Assembly: GCF_002277025.1 (NCBI RefSeq)
Contig: NZ_NIWD01000008.1
Span: 337,513-401,512, forward strand
Direction of reading: 5' to 3'
Origin: Sphingopyxis sp. GW247-27LB
GTDB lineage: Bacteria > Pseudomonadota > Alphaproteobacteria > Sphingomonadales > Sphingomonadaceae
DNA: 64,000 bases
Shown here: in pieces, positions 50,131 through 58,299 of the stretch
How the letters are laid out: the number at the start of each line of letters is the position of its first letter
Position numbering within the stretch: position 1 is the stretch's first letter
Program-made: the position numbers and the translations under genes
The notes under the pieces: generated by a model
Databases searched by the model: none
What the model was told of the DNA's origin: nothing
What the model saw: the letters and a program-made list of their open reading frames with translations, nothing else

Positions 50131-50922
50131 TCAATCCAGCGCTACGAACCGCGCCATATCGCCGCGCGTCAGATAGCGCACGTCGTCGAAGGGCGTGCTG
50201 TTGGTCAGCGCGTAGAAGGCGCGCGCCTTCGCGTCGTCCATTCCCATCTCGCGGTAATAGGACAGATATTCGGCATGGACCGGATCGTTCGCGGGATAGT
50301 CGTTCGCTTGCCGTCCGTCCTCGTCCATCCAGCTATGCACCCCGAATTCGGCATCGGGCGCGGCGCGGCGCCGGACGCCCGCGAGCCACAGTTCGACCGC
50401 GCCCGATCGCACCGACCCGCCGGCGGGCACCATCGTCTCCAGCCCCGCGCGGCGGATCGCGCGGGCGAGGATCAGGTTCGCCTCCTCGTCGAGGCTGCCG
50501 GGGCAATCGACCATCTCGATCCGCTTGAGCCCCGGAAAGGCGGCGAGCATCGCGGCAAACTGGCGCGGCGTCGCCGCAGTGACGTCGCCCGCCATTCGCA
50601 CCGTCTGCGCGTCGATCACCGCGAAGGGGCCGAAGCGGGCCTTCGCATGGCCGATCGTCGCAAGGCTTGCCGAGGGCGCATAGCGCCGCGTCGCACCGAG
50701 ATCGGCCTCAGCCGCGAGCGCCTCGTCGCCCGGCAGCGCGGCCGCTTCGTCGAGGGCGGCCGCGTCGTCGCCGGCCTCCTCATAGGCCTCGTCCTCATAG
50801 GTCCAGGTCACCGTCGTCGTGGTGATCGTTACGACCCGCTGCGCCTGCGCCGGCGCGAAGGCGAGCAGCGCCGCGAGCGCGGCGACGATCAGCGTGCGAA
50901 GGATGGCGGCCGGCGAAACCAT
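50131..50922 (-). CDS. Exported ClpP/crotonase-fold protein (COG3904-like)
   Basis: A 263-residue exported protein with signal peptide ending APAQAQ and an acidic/Ala-rich linker (60-90). The C-terminal 170 residues follow the pattern of COG3904 periplasmic proteins: strand FAVIDAQTVRMAGDVTAATP, GGSVRSGAVELWLAG where a nucleophile Ser is expected, then RRRAAPDAEFGVHSW. A serine-protease-like role is possible, but catalytic residues are not certain. It is the last gene of the 50-59 kb same-strand train. Confidence 0.65.
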   Translation of the reverse strand: MVSPAAILRTLIVAALAALLAFAPAQAQRVVTITTTTVTWTYEDEAYEEAGDDAAALDEAAALPGDEALAAEADLGATRRYAPSASLATIGHAKARFGPFAVIDAQTVRMAGDVTAATPRQFAAMLAAFPGLKRIEMVDCPGSLDEEANLILARAIRRAGLETMVPAGGSVRSGAVELWLAGVRRRAAPDAEFGVHSWMDEDGRQANDYPANDPVHAEYLSYYREMGMDDAKARAFYALTNSTPFDDVRYLTRGDMARFVALD

Positions 50923-51008
50923 GCAGCCGCCTTCGCGCGCGCGCGGCTATCAAAGGGAAAACAGGCGCGGTCAGCGCCGCGTTAACCGCGTTGCGGGACG
51001 CTCCGCGA

Positions 51009-51662
51009 TCAATCGCGGTCGGGCGCTCCCAGCGGGAAATAGCCGCGATAGGGCCGCGCGTCGTCGACGCAGCGCTTCACCGACGGCCGCGCGAGCAGGC
51101 GGCTGCGATAGGCGCGCAGATTGGCGTAGCGCGGCGCGATCTCGTGCACCCAGTCGGCGTAGAAGAGCGACGGCGCAGCGGCGCAGTCGGCGAGGGTGAA
51201 GCCGTGCGGGGTCGCCCAGCCCTCGCCCGCCAGTTGCTCGTCGAGCCAGCCGTAGACGGTCTCCAGCGCCGCCTTCGCCTTGTCGACGATCATCGGCATA
51301 TGGTTTTCGGGTCCGCGTATCGCGTCGAACACCACCTCCTGCGCCGGGCCCATCACATGATTGTCGAAGACGCGGTCGAACTGCCGCACCGTCAGCGCCG
51401 CGTCGGGATCGGCGGGAATCAGCGGCGGTTCGGGCGCGAGCCGATCGAGATATTCGATGATGATCGTCGCCTCGAACAGCGCCCGCCCCTCATCGACGAG
51501 CAGCGGGAACTTGCCGATCGGCCAGTGCGCGCGCAGCTCCGCCATATGCTGCGGCCGGTCGGGCTCGATGACGCGATAGTCGAACGCGAGATCCTTCTCG
51601 TAGAGCGCGATCAGCGCCTTCCAGGTGTAGGAAGAGAAGGGATGGCCATAGAAGGTCAGCAT
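51009..51662 (-). CDS. Glutathione S-transferase
   Basis: A 217-residue GST. It begins MLTFYGHPFSSYTWKALIAL, with Ser/Tyr at the glutathione site, followed by GKFPLLVDEGRALFEATIIIEYLD with cis-Pro and the Glu-Ala(Ser) glutathione contact. The C-terminal helices include FTLADCAAAPSLFYADW with the N-capping Asp. Its start overlaps the stop of the membrane-protein gene (ATGA). Confidence 0.9.
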   Translation of the reverse strand: MLTFYGHPFSSYTWKALIALYEKDLAFDYRVIEPDRPQHMAELRAHWPIGKFPLLVDEGRALFEATIIIEYLDRLAPEPPLIPADPDAALTVRQFDRVFDNHVMGPAQEVVFDAIRGPENHMPMIVDKAKAALETVYGWLDEQLAGEGWATPHGFTLADCAAAPSLFYADWVHEIAPRYANLRAYRSRLLARPSVKRCVDDARPYRGYFPLGAPDRD

Positions 51663-52120
51663 CAGCGGGTTTCCTTGTTGCGGGCGAACCAGGCGATCGG
51701 CCAGCCGACGAAAATGATATGGGGAACGAGCAGCGCCGCCGCCTTGGCGAGATCGTCGGGCGGGAAGGGCGACCCGAAGCGCAGCGGCAGGACGATCGCG
51801 TTCATCACCAGATAGAGGAACAGGCCATAGAGCGTGCCCGTGATCCACCACGGCCACGCGCCGAGCGGGGGCCAGCGGCGCACCGCGGCGAACCACGCCG
51901 CGACCATCGCGGCCATGATCGCATAATGGACGCCGAGGCCGGCGATCGCGCCGCCCGCGCCCCAACCGCTCGCGCCGGGAAACGGCCCGCTGGCGACGCC
52001 GCGCAGCATGCCGCCGATACTGCCGCCGGTGGCGACGCTCAGCACCGCCGCATAGGCGATGTCGAGCGTCCCAGCGATCAGCCAGGCGCGGAGCGCCGCG
52101 CTCCGCCGCGCCGTCGTCAT
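51662..52120 (-). CDS. Four-TM membrane protein of unknown function
   Basis: A 152-residue protein with about four hydrophobic helices (AWLIAGTLDIAYAAVLSVA, HYAIMAAMVAAWFAAV, TGTLYGLFLYLVMNAIVLPL, LLVPHIIFVGWPIAWFA). It overlaps genes at both ends by 4 bp, between a VOC protein and a GST. Similar small proteins occur in many sphingomonads without assigned function. Confidence 0.75.
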   Translation of the reverse strand: MTTARRSAALRAWLIAGTLDIAYAAVLSVATGGSIGGMLRGVASGPFPGASGWGAGGAIAGLGVHYAIMAAMVAAWFAAVRRWPPLGAWPWWITGTLYGLFLYLVMNAIVLPLRFGSPFPPDDLAKAAALLVPHIIFVGWPIAWFARNKETR

Positions 52121-52605
52121 GCGGCCTTCACCGCGGCTTCGATCGCCGCGATGTCGATCTTCTTCATCGTCATCATCGCCTCGAAGGCGCGTTTCGCCGC
52201 GGCCTTGTCGGGCCCGGTCGTCGCGTCGAGCAGCGCGCGCGGGGTGATCTGCCAGTTCACCCCCCATTTGTCCTTGCACCAGCCGCACATGCTTTCCTGC
52301 CCGCCGTTCCCGACGATGGCGTTCCAGTAGCGGTCGGTTTCCCCCTGGCTGTCGGTATGGACCTGGAAGGAAAAGGCCTCGCTATGCTGGAAGGCGGGGC
52401 CGCCGTTGAGCCCGACGCACGGCACGCCGAGCACGGTGAACTCGACCGTCAGCACCGCGCCTTCCTTGCTGCTCGGATTGTCGAGCGGCGCGCGGTGGAC
52501 CGCGCCGACGGCGCTGTCCGGAAAGGTCGCGGCATAGAAGGCGGCGGCTTCCTCGGCCTCCTTGTCGTACCAGAGGCACAGGGTCACGGGGTTCCGGCTC
52601 ATCAT
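52117..52605 (-). CDS. VOC-superfamily PhnB-like protein
   Basis: A 162-residue protein of the 3-demethylubiquinone-9 methyltransferase-named PhnB-like family. It reads LCLWYDKEAEEAAAFYAATF, then EFTVLGVPCVGLNGGP and KDKWGVNWQITPRAL. Despite the family title it is a vicinal-oxygen-chelate fold protein without a SAM site. It overlaps its neighbours on both sides by 4 bp. Confidence 0.85.
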   Translation of the reverse strand: MMSRNPVTLCLWYDKEAEEAAAFYAATFPDSAVGAVHRAPLDNPSSKEGAVLTVEFTVLGVPCVGLNGGPAFQHSEAFSFQVHTDSQGETDRYWNAIVGNGGQESMCGWCKDKWGVNWQITPRALLDATTGPDKAAAKRAFEAMMTMKKIDIAAIEAAVKAA

Positions 52606-53024
52606 CCTTCTCCCTTCAAAGGCGTGCCGATCGACCAGAGGTGACCGAACGGATCCTTGACCTGCGCGTAGCGGTCGCCCCAGAACATGTCCTCGGGCGC
52701 CATCACCGATGTCGCGCCGGCCTCGATCGCGCGGCCGTACCAGCGGTCGGTGTCGTCGACCTGCAAATGGAGCACCGCGCCCGCGGGTTCGGGCGCCGGA
52801 CCGCCCGAATATTCGGGGAAATCGTCGTGCATCATCAGCGACGCGCCGTTGATGTGGACATGCGCGTGCATCAGCCGCTCGCCGTCGTCGGCGGGCATAC
52901 GGGCGATCTCGGTCGCGCCGAACGCCTTGCCATAGAAGTCGATCGCATCCTTGGCGCGCTTGTCGCGAATCGTGAGATGCGGGGTCAGGCCGCCGGTCGG
53001 CGCCTGGTTCGCGGGGTTCGTCAT
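52602..53024 (-). CDS. VOC-family (glyoxalase/bleomycin-resistance) protein
   Basis: A 140-residue protein: LTPHLTIRDKRAKDAIDFYG, a central metal-side HAHVHINGASLMMHDDF, and DPFGHLWSIGTPL at the end. This is the PhnB (COG2764) layout. It starts with GGAGAGAAACGATGAC, a leader shared with three other genes of the cluster. Overlaps the next gene by 4 bp. Confidence 0.87.
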   Translation of the reverse strand: MTNPANQAPTGGLTPHLTIRDKRAKDAIDFYGKAFGATEIARMPADDGERLMHAHVHINGASLMMHDDFPEYSGGPAPEPAGAVLHLQVDDTDRWYGRAIEAGATSVMAPEDMFWGDRYAQVKDPFGHLWSIGTPLKGEG

Positions 53025-53045
53025 CGTTTCTCTCCTCTTCCAATT

Positions 53046-53162
53046 CCCCTCCTCTTCGCAAGGAGGGGCAGCGAGACTTGCGAGCTTGCTCGCTAGTCGC
53101 AGCGGGGTGGTGTGTCCGCACTGGTGTCCACCACCCCAACCCCTCCTCTGAAGAGGAGGGGC
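53046..53162. repeat. Intergenic hairpin repeat within the VOC cluster
   Basis: Bounded by CCCCTCCTCTTCGCAAGGAGG and CCCCTCCTCTGAAGAGGAGG hairpins, with TTGCGAGCTTGCTCGCTAG and GGGGTGGTG..CACCACCCC pairing inside. It shares the TTGCGAGCTTG..CTAGTCGCAGCGGGGTGG module with 54718-54845, there inverted. Confidence 0.82.
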
Positions 53163-53172
53163 TTTACATGCC

Positions 53173-53970
53173 TCAACGCCGCGGCCCGACGAGGCCGAAC
53201 GCCGCGCCCTGCGGGTCGACCCCGTTCATCGCGAACTCGCCGCCGGGGATTTCCATCGGTTCGTTGGTGATCGTGCCGCCGTTCGCGGTGATCGCCGCCG
53301 CGGCGCGGTCGATGTCGTCGACCCCGATATAATAGGACCACATCGCCGCCGGCACGCCGGGCATCAGCCCCATGACGGCGCCGATCCCGACCTCGCCCAG
53401 TTGCAGGAAGCGATAGGCGCCCATGTCGCCCATGTCGAACGCGCCCTCCTGCCCCCAGCCGAAGTGCTTGCGGTAAAAGGCGATCGCGGCGTCGGGGTCG
53501 CTGGTCATCAGCTCGTTCCAGCGCACATGCTGCGCTTCGGTCACCGAAAAGACGTCGCTGTCCATATCCTCCATCCCGGCGGGCGGGATCGGGTTCATGA
53601 CATAGAAGACCGCGCCTTGCGGGTCCGACAGCATCGCGATGCGCCCGACCGGCAGGTCGGTCGCGGGCATGTGCACCGCGCCGCCGTCGGCCGTGATCGC
53701 CGCGATCGTGCCGTCGACGTCGGGGGTGTAGAGATAGCCCATCCACGCCGGCCGCGCGCCGCCCGCCAGCATGTCGGCACCCAAGGCGAGCACGCCGCCG
53801 GCATTGCCGCCGTCCGCGCGGGCGATCATGCGATAGTCGACGCCGCTCGCCGCGGGGTCCGAATGCGCCGCGATCGTCCAGCCGACGACCGCGCCGTAAA
53901 AGCGCGCCGCCCCGTCGGGGTCGCTCGTCATCAGCTCGTACCAGATGAAACTGCCCTTGGGATTGGTCAT
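53173..53970 (-). CDS. Two-domain VOC-family protein
   Basis: A 265-residue protein made of two glyoxalase-type repeats. Both open the same way: SFIWYELMTSDPDGAARFYG near residue 8 and RWNELMTSDPDAAIAFYRKH near 150. This is the layout of the mycobacterial CFP32-like family. Its ATG at 53970 overlaps the DUF899 stop and carries the shared leader GGAGAAAGACGATGAC. Confidence 0.88.
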   Translation of the reverse strand: MTNPKGSFIWYELMTSDPDGAARFYGAVVGWTIAAHSDPAASGVDYRMIARADGGNAGGVLALGADMLAGGARPAWMGYLYTPDVDGTIAAITADGGAVHMPATDLPVGRIAMLSDPQGAVFYVMNPIPPAGMEDMDSDVFSVTEAQHVRWNELMTSDPDAAIAFYRKHFGWGQEGAFDMGDMGAYRFLQLGEVGIGAVMGLMPGVPAAMWSYYIGVDDIDRAAAAITANGGTITNEPMEIPGGEFAMNGVDPQGAAFGLVGPRR

Positions 53971-54698
53971 CGTCTTTCTCCTTCATAGCTCAGGCTCGGG
54001 AAGAAATTGCCCCGCCCCTCGGGCGTCATGTCGAGCAGCCCCCACAGCGGATCGACGAGATCGCCGGAGCGATGGTGCTGGCCGGGATCCTCGGGCGCAT
54101 AGGCCATTTCGCTCGCCCAATGATGGCGGATGGCATCGCCGTCCTTGCAGAAGACGTTGAAGATCGTCTCGTCCCAATCCTCGCCTTCGCCCATGCCGCG
54201 CTCGGCGCGCTTCGCCGCGCCCAGCCGCCGCGTGTCGCCGAAATAATCGGCCGAATAGCGACCCTCGACGTCGGACAGGAAATGAAGGTGCGGCCAGCGC
54301 CGTTCCTTCGCCCAGGCTTCGAGCCGGGCGATCGGCGACTTGGCGACGATATAGAGCGGCGCGCGCTGTCCGATATGGCGGGCGCTGCCGTCGATCGCGT
54401 CGAGCATGTGCGTGCAGCCGGGGCAGGGCGTGTCGCGCTCGGCCCCGAACATGAAGCTTTGCAGAATGACGCTCGGGTGATCGCCGAACAGTTCGGACAG
54501 CTTCACCGTTTCGGGGCGCTGATACGCGCCGATGCGCTCGAAGGCATAATCCTCGGGCACCGCGCCGCCGGGCGGCAGCGCGCGCCGCTGCGCCGCGACC
54601 GCCTCGATCTGCCGCCTCAGCGCGATCTCGGCATCGAGGAGCGCGATGCGCGCCTCGCGATAGTCGGGGCTTTCATTGGGGAAGGCCAGATGTTGCAT
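53967..54698 (-). CDS. DUF899 thioredoxin-like protein
   Basis: A 243-residue protein of the DUF899 family. It has VKLSELFGDHPSVILQSFMFG, then CPGC in place of the thioredoxin CxxC, and a C-terminal DWDETIFNVFCKDGD. The fold is peroxiredoxin/thioredoxin-like, and a redox role is likely but unproven. The ATG at 54698 is used because the frame upstream is only repeat-derived sequence. Confidence 0.85.
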   Translation of the reverse strand: MQHLAFPNESPDYREARIALLDAEIALRRQIEAVAAQRRALPPGGAVPEDYAFERIGAYQRPETVKLSELFGDHPSVILQSFMFGAERDTPCPGCTHMLDAIDGSARHIGQRAPLYIVAKSPIARLEAWAKERRWPHLHFLSDVEGRYSADYFGDTRRLGAAKRAERGMGEGEDWDETIFNVFCKDGDAIRHHWASEMAYAPEDPGQHHRSGDLVDPLWGLLDMTPEGRGNFFPSLSYEGERR

Positions 54699-54717
54699 CG
54701 TCTCTGCCTTTCTAAAG

Positions 54718-54845
54718 CCCCTCCCCTTCAGGGGAGGGGTTGGGGTGGGGTCCATCGGCCTTGCGCAAGGTCGATGGACCCCACCCCGCTGCGACTAGCG
54801 GGCAAGCCCGCAAGTCTCGCTGCCCCTCCCCTGAAGGGGAGGGGT
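54718..54845. repeat. Intergenic hairpin repeat
   Basis: Bounded by CCCCTCCCCTTCAGGGGAGG and its partner ending GGGGAGGGG, with TGGGGTGGGGTCCATCG paired to CGATGGACCCCACCCC inside. It lies between the DUF1428 and DUF899 genes and shares a module with 53046-53162. Confidence 0.85.
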
Positions 54846-54854
54846 GAAAAGGCG

Positions 54855-55574
54855 TCACGCATCCAGTATCGGCGTGAAACCGCCGTAGATCATCCGCTTG
54901 CCGTCGAAGGTCTGGTCGTTCGGATCATGCTTCATCCGTTCGTCGGTCATGACCTTCTCCCAGCCCGCGACGCGCGCTTCCTTGCTCGGCCATTCGATCC
55001 AGCTGAACACCGGGGTCTCGCCCGCCTCGGTATGGACCGCGCGCTTGTAATCGGTGACCTTGCCGTCATAGACGTCGTCGCCCCAGCATTCGAGCACGCG
55101 CGTCGCGCCATGATCGAGGAAGACGACCGCCGCCTTGTCGGCCATCGCGCGATAGGCGTCCTTGTTGGCGTCGGGCACCGCGAGCAGGAAGCCGTCGGTA
55201 TAGCCCATCGCTCCGCCGAGCCCTTCCTCGACGAGCGAGTCGAAACCGGACACGATCATCCGCTGTCCGTCGAAGGGCATCGATTCGCCCATTTTCTCCA
55301 TCCGGGGATCGCTCATCATCTTCTCGTTCGCGGCGTCGCGGGCCGTGCGGTCGGGATATTCGAACCAGCTGAAGACGATCTCCTCGCCTTCCTTCGCCTG
55401 CACCGCGGTGCGGAAATCGTTGAGCTTGCCCGCGGGGACGTCGTCGCCCCACGTCTCGACGTGGCGGCGCACGCCGAATTCCTTGAACAACGCCACCGCC
55501 TCGGCGGCATGCTTGCGATATTCCTCTTTCCGGGCGCTCGGCACCGCGAGGACAAATCCTTCCACATAGGTCAT
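54855..55574 (-). CDS. Tandem DUF1428 protein
   Basis: A 239-residue protein formed by two DUF1428 (YbaA-type, dimeric alpha-beta barrel) units. Unit one runs from GFVLAVPSARKEEYRKHA to FDGQRMIVSGF, and unit two from GFLLAVPDANKDAYRAMA to FDGKRMIYGGF. The single-domain family is about 120 residues, so this is an internal duplication that builds both halves of the usual dimer in one chain. Function is unknown. It carries the shared leader GGAGAGAGACGATGAC. Confidence 0.87.
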   Translation of the reverse strand: MTYVEGFVLAVPSARKEEYRKHAAEAVALFKEFGVRRHVETWGDDVPAGKLNDFRTAVQAKEGEEIVFSWFEYPDRTARDAANEKMMSDPRMEKMGESMPFDGQRMIVSGFDSLVEEGLGGAMGYTDGFLLAVPDANKDAYRAMADKAAVVFLDHGATRVLECWGDDVYDGKVTDYKRAVHTEAGETPVFSWIEWPSKEARVAGWEKVMTDERMKHDPNDQTFDGKRMIYGGFTPILDA

Positions 55575-55599
55575 CGTCTCTCTCCTTTGTTCTTCTTCT

Positions 55600-55621
55600 C
55601 CCCTCCTCTGGAGAGGAGGGG
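55600..55621. repeat. Short G/C palindrome
   Basis: Ten-base arms CCCCTCCTCT and AGAGGAGGGG around GG, six bases past the stop of the upstream GST gene. It equals a single end of the larger intergenic repeats, as if only one terminus were present. Confidence 0.7.
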
Positions 55622-55627
55622 CTATTC

Positions 55628-56302
55628 TCATTGCCCCACCGGCCCCGCTTCCTCGCGGAACGCCGCGAGCTGCGCCTTCAGCGCGCGGTCGAAGGCCGGG
55701 CGGTCGAGGCAGCGCGCCAGATAGGCCTCGAGCTTCGGATGCTCGGCGACCGCGCCGCTTTCGATGCCTTCGCGCAGCACCGTCGCCATCGCGATGTCGG
55801 CGACGCTGAAGTCGCCGGCCAGCCAGGGTCGGTCGCCCAGCGCCTCGGCGAGCTTGCCGAAGCGCTGATGGATGAACTCCATCAGCCCCGGGCGGCGCAG
55901 CTTCGCCCATTCCTCGCCGGCGGCGAACAGGTCGACGTTCGACAGCTCGAACATCAAGGGCTCGACGCTGTTATAGGCGGCGAACAGCCAGCTGGTGACG
56001 GTCGCGCGGCCCTGCGGATCGCGCGGCAGCAACGCCGCGTCCCGTTCGGCGAGGTGGAGCAGGATCGCGCCGCTTTCGAACAGGCGGACCTCGCCGTCGC
56101 GCAGCACGGGCACCTGGCCCCATGGCTGGTCGCGATAATGCTCGGCCGGGCGGTTGACCGCGCTGATCAGATGTTCGGCATAGTCGATCCCCATTTCCTC
56201 GCACGCCCAGCGCGGACGCAGGTCGCGGACGAAGCCGCGCGCGAAGTCGGGAACCCAGTCGAAGGCGGTGATTTCGATGGTGGCATTCGGATTGACGGGC
56301 AT
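55628..56302 (-). CDS. Glutathione S-transferase
   Basis: A 224-residue GST-fold protein. The N-terminal half has the cis-Pro in WGQVPVLRDGEVRLFESGAI, with Glu-Ser contacting glutathione. The C-terminal half includes WLAGDFSVADIAMATVLRE with the capping Asp. It lies between the alpha/beta hydrolase and DUF1428 genes on the same strand. Confidence 0.88.
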   Translation of the reverse strand: MPVNPNATIEITAFDWVPDFARGFVRDLRPRWACEEMGIDYAEHLISAVNRPAEHYRDQPWGQVPVLRDGEVRLFESGAILLHLAERDAALLPRDPQGRATVTSWLFAAYNSVEPLMFELSNVDLFAAGEEWAKLRRPGLMEFIHQRFGKLAEALGDRPWLAGDFSVADIAMATVLREGIESGAVAEHPKLEAYLARCLDRPAFDRALKAQLAAFREEAGPVGQ

Positions 56303-56341
56303 GGATCCTCTCCTTGGATCATGGGGTTTGCCGCTGGGTTT

Positions 56342-57307
56342 TCAGAAGAACTCCGCAGGCAGCGGCGGCGTTGCGTCGTCGAGAAAGGGGGTGACCATCG
56401 CGGCGATCGTCGCCGCCTCGGCCATCACGCCGATGTGCGAGGTGGCGGGCAGGATCGCGAGCCGCGCCCGGGGCGCCTCGGTCATGAAACCCTGGGTGAC
56501 GGGTTTCATGCCGCCGCCGCCGCGCAGTTTGAACAGCTTGATCGCATGATCGAAGGTCACGCCGTCGGCATCGCCGAGGATGATCATAGTCTTGCCCGGA
56601 ATCGCGCGGAGCTGCTCGTCGCTGAAGGCGAAGGGCGTCGAATCGAGATGCTTGATCGCCGCGACGAGCTTCGGAAAGGCGTCGGGGGTCGGCGACATGT
56701 CGCGATAGGCCTTTTCCATCGGCGATCCGGCCAGCGCCTCGGGGGTCATTTCGGCGATGCCCGAGAGCACTTCGGGATACCAGCCGTCGAGGCTCGCGGT
56801 GCCCGACAATATGACCTGCTTGCCGATGCGATCCGGATGGCGAACCGCGAGCGCGACCGCGGTGCTGCCGCCCATCGAATAGCCGAGCACGTCGGCGCGC
56901 GCGACGCCCAGGTCGGCGAGCAGCGCCGCGGCATCGTCGGCCATCGCCTCATAGCTCGTCGTGCCGCCGACCTCGCCGGTGCGACCGTGACCGCGCGCGT
57001 CGACCGTGATGACGGGGCGCGCCGCGGCGAAGCGATCGACCAGCGGCTTCATCGCCTCGCCCGACATGAAGGCGCCGTGAAGCACCAGCAGCGGCGTCTT
57101 CCCCGAGGCGAGGTCGCCGTGAACCGCATAGTGAAGCTTGATGCCGTTGACCTCGGCGGTGCCGGGCTTCGCCGCGACGGCGGTCGCCGTGGGTGCGCTG
57201 GCCGGGGCGGGCTGGGCGTGGGCGGGCGCGGCGGCCGCCAGCAGGAGCGCCGGGATCAGCGCCGTGGCAAGGCGCGGCATCGAAAGCTGGGGAGGATGAA
57301 AGGACAT
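56342..57307 (-). CDS. Exported alpha/beta hydrolase
   Basis: A 321-residue hydrolase with a signal peptide (ATALIPALLLAAAAPAHAQ). The nucleophile elbow is GYSMGGS, the oxyanion region LVLHGAFMSG, the Asp in ILGDADGVTF and the His in LPATSHIGVM. It would act in the periplasm on an ester or lactone. Its leader AAGGAAATTCCCATGTC resembles that of the VOC gene at 58261. Confidence 0.88.
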   Translation of the reverse strand: MSFHPPQLSMPRLATALIPALLLAAAAPAHAQPAPASAPTATAVAAKPGTAEVNGIKLHYAVHGDLASGKTPLLVLHGAFMSGEAMKPLVDRFAAARPVITVDARGHGRTGEVGGTTSYEAMADDAAALLADLGVARADVLGYSMGGSTAVALAVRHPDRIGKQVILSGTASLDGWYPEVLSGIAEMTPEALAGSPMEKAYRDMSPTPDAFPKLVAAIKHLDSTPFAFSDEQLRAIPGKTMIILGDADGVTFDHAIKLFKLRGGGGMKPVTQGFMTEAPRARLAILPATSHIGVMAEAATIAAMVTPFLDDATPPLPAEFF

Positions 57308-57362
57308 GGGAATTTCCTTCTCGGGAGGTGACGGAGCCGCGGGCGGCTTTCCTTGGCCGGGA

Positions 57363-57794
57363 TCAGCCCTGCGGAGCCTGCAGCGGGACGAGCCGGCGCA
57401 GCGCCGGGCTGCGCAGCCACAGCCCGCCCCACAGCATCAGGCCCAGATAGACGCCGAACAGGGTGTGGCTCAGCAGCGGGCTGTCGATGCGCAGGTGGGT
57501 GGCGATCGCGCCGCCGAGATAGCCGGTGATCAGGATCGCCCCGAGCACGGCGGTGCGCGGCCAGATATACAGCAGCGTCGGGATCAGCAGCAGCACGCCC
57601 AGCGTCCGCATCGTCGCGACGTCGAGCCGCCAGCCAAGGCCGGGCGGGCTGTACTGGATGGCGAATTGCGGCGCGATCAGCTTGGTTCCGCAGTCGAGCA
57701 GCAGAAAGACGATGACGAGACCGCTCAGGATGCGGCCGGCGATCAGCGCCGTGCGATTCGATGGGGCCGCCGTCATGGTGGTTGTCGCAGTCAT
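57363..57794 (-). CDS. DoxX-like membrane protein
   Basis: A 143-residue protein with four membrane helices (AGRILSGLVIVFLLLDCGTK, TMRTLGVLLLIPTLLYIWP, AVLGAILITGYLGGAIATHL, LFGVYLGLMLWGGLWL), as in DoxX-like family members. DoxX proteins are linked to thiol/oxidative stress in mycobacteria; here the role is inferred only. Shared leader GGAGAGAGACGATGAC. Confidence 0.85.
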   Translation of the reverse strand: MTATTTMTAAPSNRTALIAGRILSGLVIVFLLLDCGTKLIAPQFAIQYSPPGLGWRLDVATMRTLGVLLLIPTLLYIWPRTAVLGAILITGYLGGAIATHLRIDSPLLSHTLFGVYLGLMLWGGLWLRSPALRRLVPLQAPQG

Positions 57795-57820
57795 CGTCTC
57801 TCTCCTCCCTGGGTCGATGT

Positions 57821-58261
57821 TCAGCCCGCGACTTCGGGCAGTTCGGCCTCGCCGCTCGCCACCGCGGGATCCATCCAGAAGGGGCCCCAGACATGGCCGT
57901 CGGGGTCCAGAAGGTCGCGGCCGTACATGAAGCCGTGATCCTGCACCGGATTGACGTCGGCGGTGCCGCCATTCTGGGCCGCGGCCGCGATCATCGCGTC
58001 GACCGCCTCGCGGCTGCCGAGCGCGAGCGCCAGCGACACCTCGCTCGACGTCGCGGGCGGGATCGGCCGGTCGGTGAAGCTCTTCCACTTGTCGTGGGTG
58101 AGGATCATCACGAAGATGCTGTCCGACCAGACCATCGCGGCGGCGGTGTCGTCGGTGAAGCGCGGCTCGTTGGTGAAGCCGAGCGCGGTATAGAAGGCCT
58201 TCGACTTTTCGAGGTCGGCGACCGGCAGGTTCACGAAAATCATTTTGGGGGTATCGGACAT
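57821..58261 (-). CDS. VOC-family lactoylglutathione-lyase-like protein
   Basis: A 146-residue single VOC protein: MIFVNLPVADLEKSKAFYTA at the start and DHGFMYGRDLLDPDGHVWGP at the end, where Glu/His metal ligands are expected. This group (COG3607-like) often accompanies TetR or ArsR regulators. It is the first structural gene after the TetR gene, 38 bp downstream. Confidence 0.87.
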   Translation of the reverse strand: MSDTPKMIFVNLPVADLEKSKAFYTALGFTNEPRFTDDTAAAMVWSDSIFVMILTHDKWKSFTDRPIPPATSSEVSLALALGSREAVDAMIAAAAQNGGTADVNPVQDHGFMYGRDLLDPDGHVWGPFWMDPAVASGEAELPEVAG

Positions 58262-58299
58262 GGGGAATTCCTCTCTTCGCTTCGCTTTTGGGGGATGGA

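Noticed and set aside
54699..54755. Longer start for the DUF899 protein
   Set aside because: The additional residues are translated from the intergenic repeat; DUF899 homology begins after the ATG at 54698.
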